Assembly (NCBI RefSeq): GCF_048263965.1
Contig: NZ_JBLXDO010000019.1
Span: 1-64,000, forward strand
DNA: 64,000 nucleotides
Source of the DNA: Ferrimonas sp048263965
Lineage (GTDB): Bacteria > Pseudomonadota > Gammaproteobacteria > Enterobacterales > Shewanellaceae
Direction of reading: 5' to 3'
The position numbers and the translations under genes are program-made. The notes beneath the pieces were generated by a model, which worked only from the letters and a program-made list of their open reading frames with translations, did no database searches and had not been told where the DNA came from. Of the stretch, positions 26,250-33,953 are shown in pieces (position 1 is the first letter of the stretch; the number at the start of each line of letters is the position of its first letter).

Positions 26250-26840
26250 AGATAGACACACCCTTTTCCATTTGGGACAACACCCATGTCCTAAGGGGCG
26301 CTGGGCTCACGCCAATGCCGCCAGTTAGATTGTTGTCACTCTCTACGACTGGGACGCCCCATGATCCCCATGCTGCTCTGCTGCTTCGCCCTGGTCCTGT
26401 GGGCCCTGGACGACAAACTGACAGAGATGGGACTGAGCCGGAATATCTCTCTGTGGCGGTCTCAATTCACCCAGTCCCTGCTGATGATCGAAGGATCTAC
26501 CCAACTGATGACCACGGCCCCCGCCTACTGCCGCGTCTACGCCAGCCGCTTTCATCCGGCACTTACCTGGCGCCCATTCCTCTGCCCCAGGAACCGCTGA
26601 GATAGAAAATGACTGGCCTGTATCTGGCTATTTTTTATAATTTTCATGACCTTAACCAGTTGGCGGCGGCGCCTCTCACCGGGTCAGAGGCTTCGGCTTC
26701 GGCCCCCGCCCCGCAACCAGTTCAAGGCACAGATGAATACCGTTTTAACTCTATTTTTCAGAACCTTAATTCATGGGTGGGGACAGACTTCAAAAAAGCT
26801 TTACTTCCCCGGTATTAGACCTCATACTTACGCCGCTCTG
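26250..26840. other. intergenic stretch with short open frames, no supported gene
   Basis: Nearly 600 bases without a convincing gene. A 79-codon frame at 26361-26600 encodes a hydrophobic start (IPMLLCCFALVLWALDD) but has no clear ribosome-binding site and no recognised family. At about 26765-26790 the sequence GTGGGGACAGACTTC resembles the TGGGGACAGAC word often found near REP-associated transposase elements, so a decayed mobile-element piece is possible. Codon use differs from neighbouring genes. Confidence 0.35.
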
Positions 26841-27006
26841 TTATCAGGGTTATTAATGACACATTATGTAAAGCAAAACCTTCAGAACATCTTCATTGCT
26901 GTTGTAGTCCTAAGTGTTTCCCTTAACTTCATAGTCATCTTTAATAATTCAAGTTTTCAGTGCATTGAAATTGTAAAGTTTTTATCCAATATAAGAGGGA
27001 CACATT
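26841..27006 (+). promoter_or_regulatory. AT-rich 5' region of cold-shock gene
   Basis: The 165 bases before the cold-shock gene are AT-rich and rich in TTCAT/CTTAA words, as in long cspA-type leaders. A promoter-like pair TTGAAA...AATATAAG (26965-26995) lies very near the start and would give a short leader; a promoter near 26850 would give the long leader usual in cold-shock genes. AGAGGGA serves as ribosome-binding site. The 12-mer GACACATTATGT occurs twice (about 26858 and 27000). Confidence 0.4.
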
Positions 27007-27219
27007 ATGTCTAACAAAACAACTGGTCAGGTGAAGTGGTTCAACGACGAGAAAGGCTTTGGCTTCATCGCCCCAGACAACGGCGGTTCTGACGTGTTTG
27101 TACACTTCCGCTCCATCGCTTCCGACGGCTTCAAGAGCCTGTCTGAAGGTCAGAAAGTTTCCTTCGATGTAGAGCAAGGCCAGAAGGGCCCTCAAGCTGC
27201 TAACGTAGTAGTGCTCTAA
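27007..27219 (+). CDS. cold-shock protein of the CspA family
   Basis: 70-residue single cold-shock domain that binds single-stranded RNA/DNA and melts mRNA structure at low temperature. RNP1 (KGFGFI) and RNP2 (DVFVHF) are intact; GQVKWFNDEKGFGF is the standard start. Length is typical. It is flanked by a long AT-rich 5' region and a downstream hairpin, and is probably transcribed alone. Which of the several CspA paralogues it corresponds to cannot be told. Confidence 0.95.
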   Translation: MSNKTTGQVKWFNDEKGFGFIAPDNGGSDVFVHFRSIASDGFKSLSEGQKVSFDVEQGQKGPQAANVVVL

Positions 27220-27229
27220 TATCGATTGC

Positions 27230-27256
27230 GGCGCAGATGATACCCTCATCTGCGCC
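27230..27256 (+). terminator. hairpin after cold-shock gene
   Basis: GGCGCAGATGA (27230-27240), TACCC, TCATCTGCGCC (27246-27256). Perfect 11-base stem; no T-tract follows, so it may be a stabilising hairpin or a weak terminator. Confidence 0.55.
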
Positions 27257-27647
27257 CATTCAACTCTCGCTCATCCAACCGATATAGACCAAAGTACTCA
27301 CCACTTCTCCGGCCAAAAATTTTCTCACTGGCACTCAGCCATTCCCTCTCTCTTCGTCGTCCAGAATAGCCTTAACTGTTAGACCTTAAGTGTATTTACT
27401 CTTTTAAATTAAAGACTACCGCACCAAGAGCCTACGTCGGCATCGATCCACGCCGAGTGAATGTGTTCAGGCTGTCGCCGTAACAGACGATGCGTTACTT
27501 GGGTGCAGGCCCACCTCAAACAATCTCTGAACACCTTGATGTCCCGACAAGGTGACTGCACCACAAAATCGTTCAACAAAGGTCAACACACCCAAAAACA
27601 GCAGACTCCCCCAAAGCCACCAGACACTTTGGGGTATAACCAGCCCC
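27257..27647. repeat. intergenic region with a fragment of a MITE-like repeat
   Basis: No gene seen. Positions 27540-27592 (ending TTCAACAAAGGTCAACACACC) align well with the right end of the element at 61503-61746 (TTCAGCAAAGGTCAACACGCC), including more than 30 bases inward (TTGATG, TGCACCACAAAA versus TGCGGCGCAAAA). I found no matching left end within 300 bases, so this looks like a decayed or truncated copy. Confidence 0.5.
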
Positions 27648-28028
27648 TTAATCGACAGGCTCTTCCTGCTGCTGGCGCTCCAGTAAGATTGGCATGGCGT
27701 GCTGCTCTCCCCAGTGTTTTAGTGAGAGCAAAATCGGCTCCAGACTTCGGCCGGTATCGGTCAGGCTGTACTCCACCTTCGGGGGCACTTCCGGATAGAC
27801 CTCACGATGAACCAAGCCATAAGACTCCAGCTCACGCAACTGTTTGGTCAACATTCTCTGGGTAATGCATCCCACCCGTCGCTTGAGTTCATTAAACCTC
27901 AAGGTCCCATCCAGCAGGTGATAGAGAATCATCCCTTTCCCCTTGCCACTGAACAGTTCCAGGGTCGCTTCTACCGGGCAGCCTTTGCCCTGATAGGAGG
28001 AGTATCTTGTGCGTTTTACAGTATCCAT
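27648..28028 (-). CDS. HxlR-family transcriptional regulator
   Basis: 126-residue winged-helix regulator of the HxlR (DUF24/MarR-like) family. Signature CPVEATLELFSGKGKGMILY (residues 16-35; single conserved Cys), then FNELKRRVGCITQRMLTKQL and the wing EVPPKVEYSLTDTGRSL. The Cys senses electrophiles or quinones in several relatives. The ATG at 28028 is preferred over GTG at 28046. It is divergent from the nitroreductase gene 100 bases away, and probably controls it and itself. Confidence 0.88.
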   Translation of the reverse strand: MDTVKRTRYSSYQGKGCPVEATLELFSGKGKGMILYHLLDGTLRFNELKRRVGCITQRMLTKQLRELESYGLVHREVYPEVPPKVEYSLTDTGRSLEPILLSLKHWGEQHAMPILLERQQQEEPVD

Positions 28029-28058
28029 TTTGTGCCTATAGCACATTTCTGTGCGTAC

Positions 28059-28086
28059 TTGTTTAAAAAGAATGTATCCCTATTAT
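28059..28086 (+). promoter_or_regulatory. nfsB promoter
   Basis: -35 TTGTTT (28059-28064), 16-base spacer, -10 TATTAT (28081-28086), 42 bases before the nfsB start and inside the HxlR-nfsB divergent region. The AT-rich spacer is a likely place for HxlR binding. Confidence 0.6.
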
Positions 28087-28127
28087 ACACAGCATACGCC
28101 AACCTATGATGCTGTTAGGAGCTTCCC

Positions 28128-28784
28128 ATGGATCTGAAAGAGATCATTCAATCCCGCTACTCCACCAAGGAGTTTGATGGCAATAAGACCATCCCCACCG
28201 ACCTGTTTGACCAGGTTAAGGCACTACTGCGCTTCAGCCCCTCAAGCGTCAACTCTCAGCCCTGGCACTTTGTGATTGCTGATTCCGAAGAGGGGCGCCA
28301 ACGAATCGCCAAAGGCACCCAAGGCTTCTTCGCCTTCAACGAGGCCAAAGTTCTGAACGCCTCCCATGTTGTTCTGTTCTGTGCCAAGACCGGCATCGAT
28401 GACGATTACACTCGGCACCTGCTAGACACCGAAGAGCGCGATGGCCGCTTTGCCGAGCCAGAGCACAGGGAGATGGTACACATGGGCCGCTCCACCTTTG
28501 TGAACATTCACCGCTTCGATCTGAAAGATGCCCAGCACTGGATGGAGAAGCAGCTCTACCTGAATATGGGCACCGTGCTGCTGGGTGCCGCAGCATTGGG
28601 CATTGATGCCCTGCCCATAGAAGGCTTGGATACCAAGGTGCTGAACGAGGAGTTTGGTCTGCTGGAGAAGGGCTATACCGCCGTGGCCATGGTTGCCCTG
28701 GGGTATCGCAAGGAGAACGACTTCAACGCCGCTCTACCAAAATCACGCCTGCCCGAGACCGAGATCTTCACCCAGCTTAGCTGA
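28128..28784 (+). CDS. nfsB: oxygen-insensitive NAD(P)H nitroreductase / dihydropteridine reductase
   Basis: 218-residue FMN-dependent NfsB-type reductase that performs two-electron reduction of nitroaromatics and quinones in the cytoplasm. SRYSTKEFDGNK at the start, FSPSSVNSQPWHFVIADSEE (about residues 37-56, FMN contact), and GIDALPIEGLD near 165 are characteristic. Length is within one residue of E. coli NfsB. TTAGGAG precedes the ATG. The divergent HxlR regulator suggests induction by electrophiles. Confidence 0.94.
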   Translation: MDLKEIIQSRYSTKEFDGNKTIPTDLFDQVKALLRFSPSSVNSQPWHFVIADSEEGRQRIAKGTQGFFAFNEAKVLNASHVVLFCAKTGIDDDYTRHLLDTEERDGRFAEPEHREMVHMGRSTFVNIHRFDLKDAQHWMEKQLYLNMGTVLLGAAALGIDALPIEGLDTKVLNEEFGLLEKGYTAVAMVALGYRKENDFNAALPKSRLPETEIFTQLS

Positions 28785-28803
28785 CGGAACACTGAGAGTA
28801 ATA

Positions 28804-28832
28804 CGGGGGCCTTATGGCCCCCGCTTTTGTTG
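28804..28832 (+). terminator. intrinsic terminator after nfsB
   Basis: CGGGGGCC (28804-28811), TTAT, GGCCCCCG (28816-28823), CTTTTGTT. It lies between convergent nfsB and kefB. Confidence 0.85.
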
Positions 28833-28876
28833 CCACCTGATGACGACAGACCAGCACTCGTTAAATGAGCGAGGAC

Positions 28877-30784
28877 TCAGCCCTCCTCCTTCCAATGATC
28901 CAGGTAGTTCTTTGGTGGCGGCGTCCAGCTACGCTCCGCCCTGGAGTGACGCTCGGAGTCCTGACCCCGCATCGCTTCACCGAGAAGCTCTTCAAGCTGC
29001 ATAAAGAGATCCCGATAGTGGGTGCCGAATCTGTCGCCTTCATCTCCCTGAAGCCAGCTGTCATACAGCAACTTGTCATGTTCACGCTCCACCTCCTCGA
29101 AAGCCAGCCTACGCTGCCTGGCCCTGAAGGGGTGGTTACCCAGAGCCACCAGGGTTTCGCTGCCCAGGGCCAGGGCCGAGTGCAGAGTCTCTTTGATCAC
29201 CACGTCTGCTCCGGCACTGCGCAAGGCGTAGAGGTGACCGCGGTCATAGGCCCGGGCCAGCACCTTCACCTTGGGGTAGGCTTGTTTCACGTAGTGAACC
29301 AGCTCTACTGCCGCCTCCCGCTCATCGATGGCGATCACCAGGGCCTTGGCCTCCTCGATGCCTGCGGTGTGCAGCATGTCGGGACGGGTGGCGTCACCGA
29401 AGTAACTCTTGACCCGAATGCTTCTCAGGTTCTCCACCTGATCCGCTTCATGATCCAGCACCACGGTGGGGATGCCGTTGACCGTCAACATGCGGTTGAT
29501 GATCTGCCCGAAGCGACCCACCCCGGCAATGATCACCGTGCCTCTCTCATCGATGGTATCCGCTTCCCGCTCGTTACTTCGCTGCTCATAACGAGGGAGA
29601 ATCACCCGCTCAAACAGGATAAAGAGTGCGGGTGTCAGGAACATGGAGAGGGCGACCACCAGGGAGAGCAACTGCACCAGATCCTGGGACAGCACCTGAT
29701 TCTGCTGGGAGTACCCCAGCAGCACAAAGCCAAATTCACCGGCCTGGGCCAGGCTCAGGGCAAACAGCCAGCGATCACTGCCGCGAACCTGGAAGATCCA
29801 ACCCAGCAGATAGAGAATCACCAGCTTACCCAGCATCACCGCGGCGGTCAGCATCAACACCAGTCCCAGTTGCGCCCAGAGCACACCGAAATTGACCCCG
29901 GCGCCGACAGTGATGAAGAACAGCCCCAGCAACAGCCCCTTAAAGGGTTCGATGTTGGACTCCAGCTCATGACGGAACTCCGAGTTGGCCAGCACCACCC
30001 CGGCCAGGAAGGTACCCAGTGCGGGAGAGAGGCCCACCAGCCCCATCAGGGCGGCAATGCCTATCACCAGCAGCAACGCCGTCGCGGTAAAGATCTCCCG
30101 CAGACCCGAGGAAGCCACATAACGGAACAGAGGTCGGCTGAAGAAGTGGCCGGCAGCAATAAGCAGGCCTATGGTGGTGATCACCACCAGGGCATAACCC
30201 CAGCCAGGCAAGCCGGCCACCAGGCTGATGTCATGACCATGGCCCGCCTCACCAGCCCCGGAGATCAGTTCCGGCAGAGCCAGCAACGGGATGAAGGCCA
30301 GCATGGGGATCACCGCAATGTCCTGCAGAAGCAGCACGGAGAAGGCACTGCGGCCGCCGTCGGTGTTCCCAAGGTGCTTCTCACTGAAGGTCTGCAGCAC
30401 GATGGCGGTGGAGGAGAGGGAGAAGATCATCCCTATGGTCAGGGCACTCTGCCAGGGCAGGCCGGCGTACTGGGCCAGCCCCCATCCCAGGGCAGTACTC
30501 AGCACCACCTGAAGTCCCCCCAGGCCGATCAGCCGGTTGCGCATCTCCCACAGCATCTTAGGCTGCAACTCCAACCCCACCAAAAACAACATCATCACCA
30601 CGCCAAACTCGGCGAAGTGCTGAATGGTCATGGTCTCTTCACCCACCAGGCCGGTGATGGGACCGATGACCACACCGGCGATCAGGTAACCCAGCACCGA
30701 CCCCAAGCCCAGCCGCTTGGCCAGGGGAACGGCGATCACCGCCGCCAACAGATAGATAAAGGCTTGCAGGAAATAGAGTGTCAC
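28877..30784 (-). CDS. kefB: glutathione-regulated potassium/proton antiporter KefB/KefC
   Basis: 635-residue inner-membrane K+/H+ antiporter. Residues 1-385 form a CPA2 Na+/H+ exchanger domain with about 12 helices (SVLGYLIAGVVIGPITGLVG, FLVGLELQP). A cytosolic TrkA-N/RCK domain follows from about 400 (VIIAGVGRFGQIINRMLTVN, FGDATRPDML) and binds nucleotide or glutathione adducts. Release of K+ acidifies the cytoplasm and protects from electrophiles. The GTG start overlaps the stop of kefG in GTGA. The order kefG-kefB and the overlap match E. coli kefGB; the C-terminal extension is slightly longer than usual. Confidence 0.9.
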   Translation of the reverse strand: MTLYFLQAFIYLLAAVIAVPLAKRLGLGSVLGYLIAGVVIGPITGLVGEETMTIQHFAEFGVVMMLFLVGLELQPKMLWEMRNRLIGLGGLQVVLSTALGWGLAQYAGLPWQSALTIGMIFSLSSTAIVLQTFSEKHLGNTDGGRSAFSVLLLQDIAVIPMLAFIPLLALPELISGAGEAGHGHDISLVAGLPGWGYALVVITTIGLLIAAGHFFSRPLFRYVASSGLREIFTATALLLVIGIAALMGLVGLSPALGTFLAGVVLANSEFRHELESNIEPFKGLLLGLFFITVGAGVNFGVLWAQLGLVLMLTAAVMLGKLVILYLLGWIFQVRGSDRWLFALSLAQAGEFGFVLLGYSQQNQVLSQDLVQLLSLVVALSMFLTPALFILFERVILPRYEQRSNEREADTIDERGTVIIAGVGRFGQIINRMLTVNGIPTVVLDHEADQVENLRSIRVKSYFGDATRPDMLHTAGIEEAKALVIAIDEREAAVELVHYVKQAYPKVKVLARAYDRGHLYALRSAGADVVIKETLHSALALGSETLVALGNHPFRARQRRLAFEEVEREHDKLLYDSWLQGDEGDRFGTHYRDLFMQLEELLGEAMRGQDSERHSRAERSWTPPPKNYLDHWKEEG

Positions 30785-31389
30785 TGTGCCTCCTCCGCCA
30801 GATGGTTACTGGTATGAGTAGCATCGTCAGAATCCCAACGGATCTCCTTGGCCACCAGGCGACTGAGCATCTGTTGCCAGGCGGCGAGGTGAGCGGGCAG
30901 CCGACCTTCCTCCACGGCGGTGCGGGCGCCGAAAAGCATAAAGGGAGGCAGATAGTGCATGCCGGTGAGTAGGGCTGCCTGCTCCAAGGGACGAAACAGT
31001 TCACGAATGGTGAAATGATTGTAACCCTGCTCCCGGTAGGCGTGCTGGGGGCCTCCGGCACTGGCCGCACAAAGAAACCCCTTACCCTGCAGGGCGGTGC
31101 CACCTTCTCCATAGGCAAAACCGTGCTCCAGCACCAGGTCCTGCCACTCCTTGAGGATCGACGGGGTGGAATACCAGTAGACGGGAAACATAAACACCAG
31201 TACGTCGTGCTGCAGCAATCGCTGCTGCTCCCGGTCCACATCGATTCTCATGTCCGGGTATTCACGGTAGAGGTCTACCGTTGTCACTCCTTGCACCTGC
31301 TGAGTTGCCCGGAGCATCTTCGCATTAATCTCTGAGCGGTGAAGGGATGGGTGGGCAAACAGCACCAACACCGAAGGCTTATCACTCAT
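30781..31389 (-). CDS. kefG: KefG-type ancillary NAD(P)H quinone oxidoreductase
   Basis: 202-residue flavodoxin-like protein of the KefF/KefG/NQO family that binds and is needed for full activity of the Kef antiporter. VLVLFAHPSLHRSEINAKM at the start, MFPVYWYSTPSILKEWQDLV in the middle and CAASAGGPQHAY (FMN/substrate loop) are typical. The ATG at 31389 has AAGGAG 11 bases upstream; the GTG at 31437 is less likely. The C-terminal tail of 20 polar residues is longer than in E. coli KefG. The stop codon overlaps the kefB start. Confidence 0.87.
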   Translation of the reverse strand: MSDKPSVLVLFAHPSLHRSEINAKMLRATQQVQGVTTVDLYREYPDMRIDVDREQQRLLQHDVLVFMFPVYWYSTPSILKEWQDLVLEHGFAYGEGGTALQGKGFLCAASAGGPQHAYREQGYNHFTIRELFRPLEQAALLTGMHYLPPFMLFGARTAVEEGRLPAHLAAWQQMLSRLVAKEIRWDSDDATHTSNHLAEEAQ

Positions 31390-31591
31390 GATGCTACTAG
31401 CTCCTTGTGTTATTTCAGATAAGTTCCCATAGAACACTCCAGATTCCCAGCCAGAAACAACCGAAATAGTTTTGTGATCCTGGCGGTGTAAGATGACAAC
31501 TCCTACTGTTAGACTGTCTGGTTTTAACCGCCGTTAGCGATTTTCCAGGAATCACCACAGGGTAAATCGCAACCCAACTAGGGAGGAAGGT

Positions 31592-33169
31592 TTGACCAAA
31601 GGCATAGATAAATACAGCATCGACAGCACTGACTACACAATAGGTCAGGACAACGTTCAAAAGTGGGGCATCGACGTCCACAACCCGGTGTTCGGCATCA
31701 GTGCCGGCCTGATTATCCTGTTTCTCATCGGGACTCTGGTCACCGACGCCGCCACCGCCAAGGCAGCGCTCGACGGAATCAAATGGAAGATCATCAACAA
31801 CTTCGACGGACTTTTCATCTGGTCTGGCAACATCTTCGTGATCTTCTGTTTGGCTCTGGTTGTCTCCCCCTTCGGCAGGATTCGCCTGGGTGGTGACAAT
31901 GCGGAGGCGGACTTCTCTTTCCTCTCCTGGCTGGCGATGCTCTTTGCCGCCGGGATGGGCATCGGCCTGATGTTCTGGAGTGTGGCAGAACCGGTGGCCT
32001 ACTTCACCGGCTGGTATGAGACGCCACTGGGCGTCGAGCCCAACACCCCGGAAGCTGCCAGGCTGGCCCTGGGTGCCACCATGTTCCACTGGGGTCTGCA
32101 CCCTTGGGCCATTTATGGCGTGGTCGCCCTCTCTCTGGCGTTTTTCACCTATAACAAAGGGTTGCCCCTCTCCATGCGGGCCATCTTCTACCCACTGCTG
32201 GGGGACCGCACCTGGGGCTGGCCCGGTCACATCGTCGATATCCTGGCAGTAGTGGCCACCCTGTTCGGTCTCGCCACCTCACTGGGTCTGGGCGCCCAAC
32301 AGGCCGCCAGCGGCATCAACCATGTCTTCGGCATCGACGGCGGTATGGGGCTGCAGATCCTGGTGATTGCCGTGGTGACCATGTTGGCGGTGGTGTCCGT
32401 TTATCGCGGCATCGAAGGCGGCGTCAAGCTACTGTCCAACATCAACATGTTGCTGGCCCTGCTGCTGGTGGTGGTCGTGGCTCTGCTAGGCTTCGGTGTG
32501 GTGCTCGGCGCCATCCCCACCACCCTGATGGCCTACCTGGAGAACCTGGTGCCCCTGAGTAACCCCCACGGCCGTCCCGACGAAGCCTGGATGCACGGTT
32601 GGACCGTGTTCTACTGGGCCTGGTGGATCTCCTGGTCTCCTTTCGTCGGCATGTTTATCGCCCGGGTCTCCAAGGGCCGCACCGTGCGCGAGTTCATCGT
32701 CGCCGTACTGATTGTGCCGACTCTGGTCACCCTGCTGTGGATGTCCGTCTTTGGCGGTCTGGCCCTGGATCAGGTGATCAACCAGGTGGGCGTCCTGGGT
32801 GCCAACGGCCTGCGAGAAGTGCCCCTGGCGATGTTCGAGATGTTTGAGAGCCTACCCATGAGTGACCTGCTCTCCATCGTGGCGATCATTCTGGTGATGG
32901 TGTTCTTCATCACCTCTTCCGACTCCGGCTCCCTGGTGATCGACAGCATCACCGCCGGCGGCAAGGTGGATGCCCCTGTGGTTCAGCGCATCTTCTGGGC
33001 CTTCATCGAAGGTGCCATCGCCGCAGCCCTGCTGTGGATTGGCGGCACCGAGTCTATCCAGGCTCTGCAAGCGGGCGCCATCTCCACCGCCCTGCCCTTC
33101 ACAGTGATCCTGCTGATGATGTGTGTCAGCCTGGTGATGGGTATGCGTACCGAGTCCCGCTTCCGCTAA
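31592..33169 (+). CDS. BCCT-family betaine/choline/carnitine transporter
   Basis: 525-residue transporter of quaternary amines with about 12 transmembrane helices. The BCCT signature is intact: AAGMGIGLMFWSVAEPVAYF (about 117-136; the GMGIG type couples to protons or sodium for choline/betaine) and YWAWWISWSPFVGMFIARVS (about 345). It probably imports an osmoprotectant. The start is TTG behind GGGAGGAAGG; no ATG in frame lies near. The C-terminal cytoplasmic tail is short, so osmosensing through a long tail as in BetT/BetP is unlikely. Terminator follows. Confidence 0.92.
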   Translation: MTKGIDKYSIDSTDYTIGQDNVQKWGIDVHNPVFGISAGLIILFLIGTLVTDAATAKAALDGIKWKIINNFDGLFIWSGNIFVIFCLALVVSPFGRIRLGGDNAEADFSFLSWLAMLFAAGMGIGLMFWSVAEPVAYFTGWYETPLGVEPNTPEAARLALGATMFHWGLHPWAIYGVVALSLAFFTYNKGLPLSMRAIFYPLLGDRTWGWPGHIVDILAVVATLFGLATSLGLGAQQAASGINHVFGIDGGMGLQILVIAVVTMLAVVSVYRGIEGGVKLLSNINMLLALLLVVVVALLGFGVVLGAIPTTLMAYLENLVPLSNPHGRPDEAWMHGWTVFYWAWWISWSPFVGMFIARVSKGRTVREFIVAVLIVPTLVTLLWMSVFGGLALDQVINQVGVLGANGLREVPLAMFEMFESLPMSDLLSIVAIILVMVFFITSSDSGSLVIDSITAGGKVDAPVVQRIFWAFIEGAIAAALLWIGGTESIQALQAGAISTALPFTVILLMMCVSLVMGMRTESRFR

Positions 33170-33191
33170 GCGTCAGTGACAAGCAAAACAA

Positions 33192-33217
33192 GAGGCGCAT
33201 CAGGCGCCTCTTTTTTT
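33192..33217 (+). terminator. intrinsic terminator after BCCT gene
   Basis: GAGGCGC (33192-33198), loop ATCAG, GCGCCTC (33204-33210), then seven T. Confidence 0.92.
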
Positions 33218-33221
33218 GTGC

Positions 33222-33944
33222 TCAGTCCCAGATCTCTGAGATGGGGGTCTGGGGAGAGAAGTGGTAGGCCACCTGGGCCTGGAACAGCTCGGCGGTGGCG
33301 ATGGCGTCGGTAAGCGCATGGTGAGGCTGGTACACCGGCAGCCCATAACGTTGGCGACAGGCACCAAGGCGCACGGAGGGGGCCTTCTTGCCCACCAGGC
33401 GATTCCAGCGACTGCCCATCTGGTGTTGCAGTATGGTCTGCTCCAGCTCCATGGTATCCACCAGAGGAAACTGCAGTCCCTCCCCCAGCCGGGTTTTCAG
33501 AGCCTGATCGAGAAAGGGTCTCTCAATCTGCTTGAAGTGCACCACAGGAATGGCGCCCCCCAGGGCCTCCAACAGGGGGCCAACCACCTTGGTAAAGTCG
33601 GGCGCCTCATCCACGTCGCTGTGAGTGATGCCGTGGATCACCACAGACTCGTCATTGAGTGGATGTTCAGGCTGCACCAGAAACTGGCCGGCCCTGCGGC
33701 AGTAGACCCGGTTCAGATCGAAAGGCACCCAGCCGGCAGAGACAATGGCGTCCTTTTCCGGGTTTAGTCCGGTCGTCTCAAAATCCAGGGCCACAAAGGG
33801 CACTTGTGACAGCGGGGTGTCCGGCGCCACTATCCCCTTGTCATAGAAGCGTTTCAACCTGGGATCTCGAACCTGTTGACTGGCCTGCTCAAATAGCATC
33901 ACCCAGTCCTTATTGCGTTTTCGGCGTTTCCACCAGCCAAACAT
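33222..33944 (-). CDS. DnaQ-family 3'-5' exonuclease
   Basis: 240-residue DEDDh exonuclease of the PolC/epsilon-like group. Motif I VALDFETTGLNPEKD (about residue 52), motif II in VVIHGIT and PVVHFKQIERPFLD (about 105-145), motif III HHALTDAIATAEL (about 208) are all present. The basic N-terminus (WWKRRKRNKDW) is typical of the version found beside cNMP/CBS/DUF294 genes. It starts nine bases after the stop of that gene and shares its message. The in vivo substrate is unknown. Confidence 0.87.
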   Translation of the reverse strand: MFGWWKRRKRNKDWVMLFEQASQQVRDPRLKRFYDKGIVAPDTPLSQVPFVALDFETTGLNPEKDAIVSAGWVPFDLNRVYCRRAGQFLVQPEHPLNDESVVIHGITHSDVDEAPDFTKVVGPLLEALGGAIPVVHFKQIERPFLDQALKTRLGEGLQFPLVDTMELEQTILQHQMGSRWNRLVGKKAPSVRLGACRQRYGLPVYQPHHALTDAIATAELFQAQVAYHFSPQTPISEIWD

Positions 33945-33953
33945 TGGGACTCC

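Noticed and set aside
26361..26600. 79-codon frame with hydrophobic start
   Set aside because: No ribosome-binding site, no family, and low similarity in codon use to neighbours; left as part of the unexplained stretch.
28865..30817. 650-codon plus-strand frame
   Set aside because: Antisense of kefB; Gln/His-rich low-complexity product with no family resemblance.
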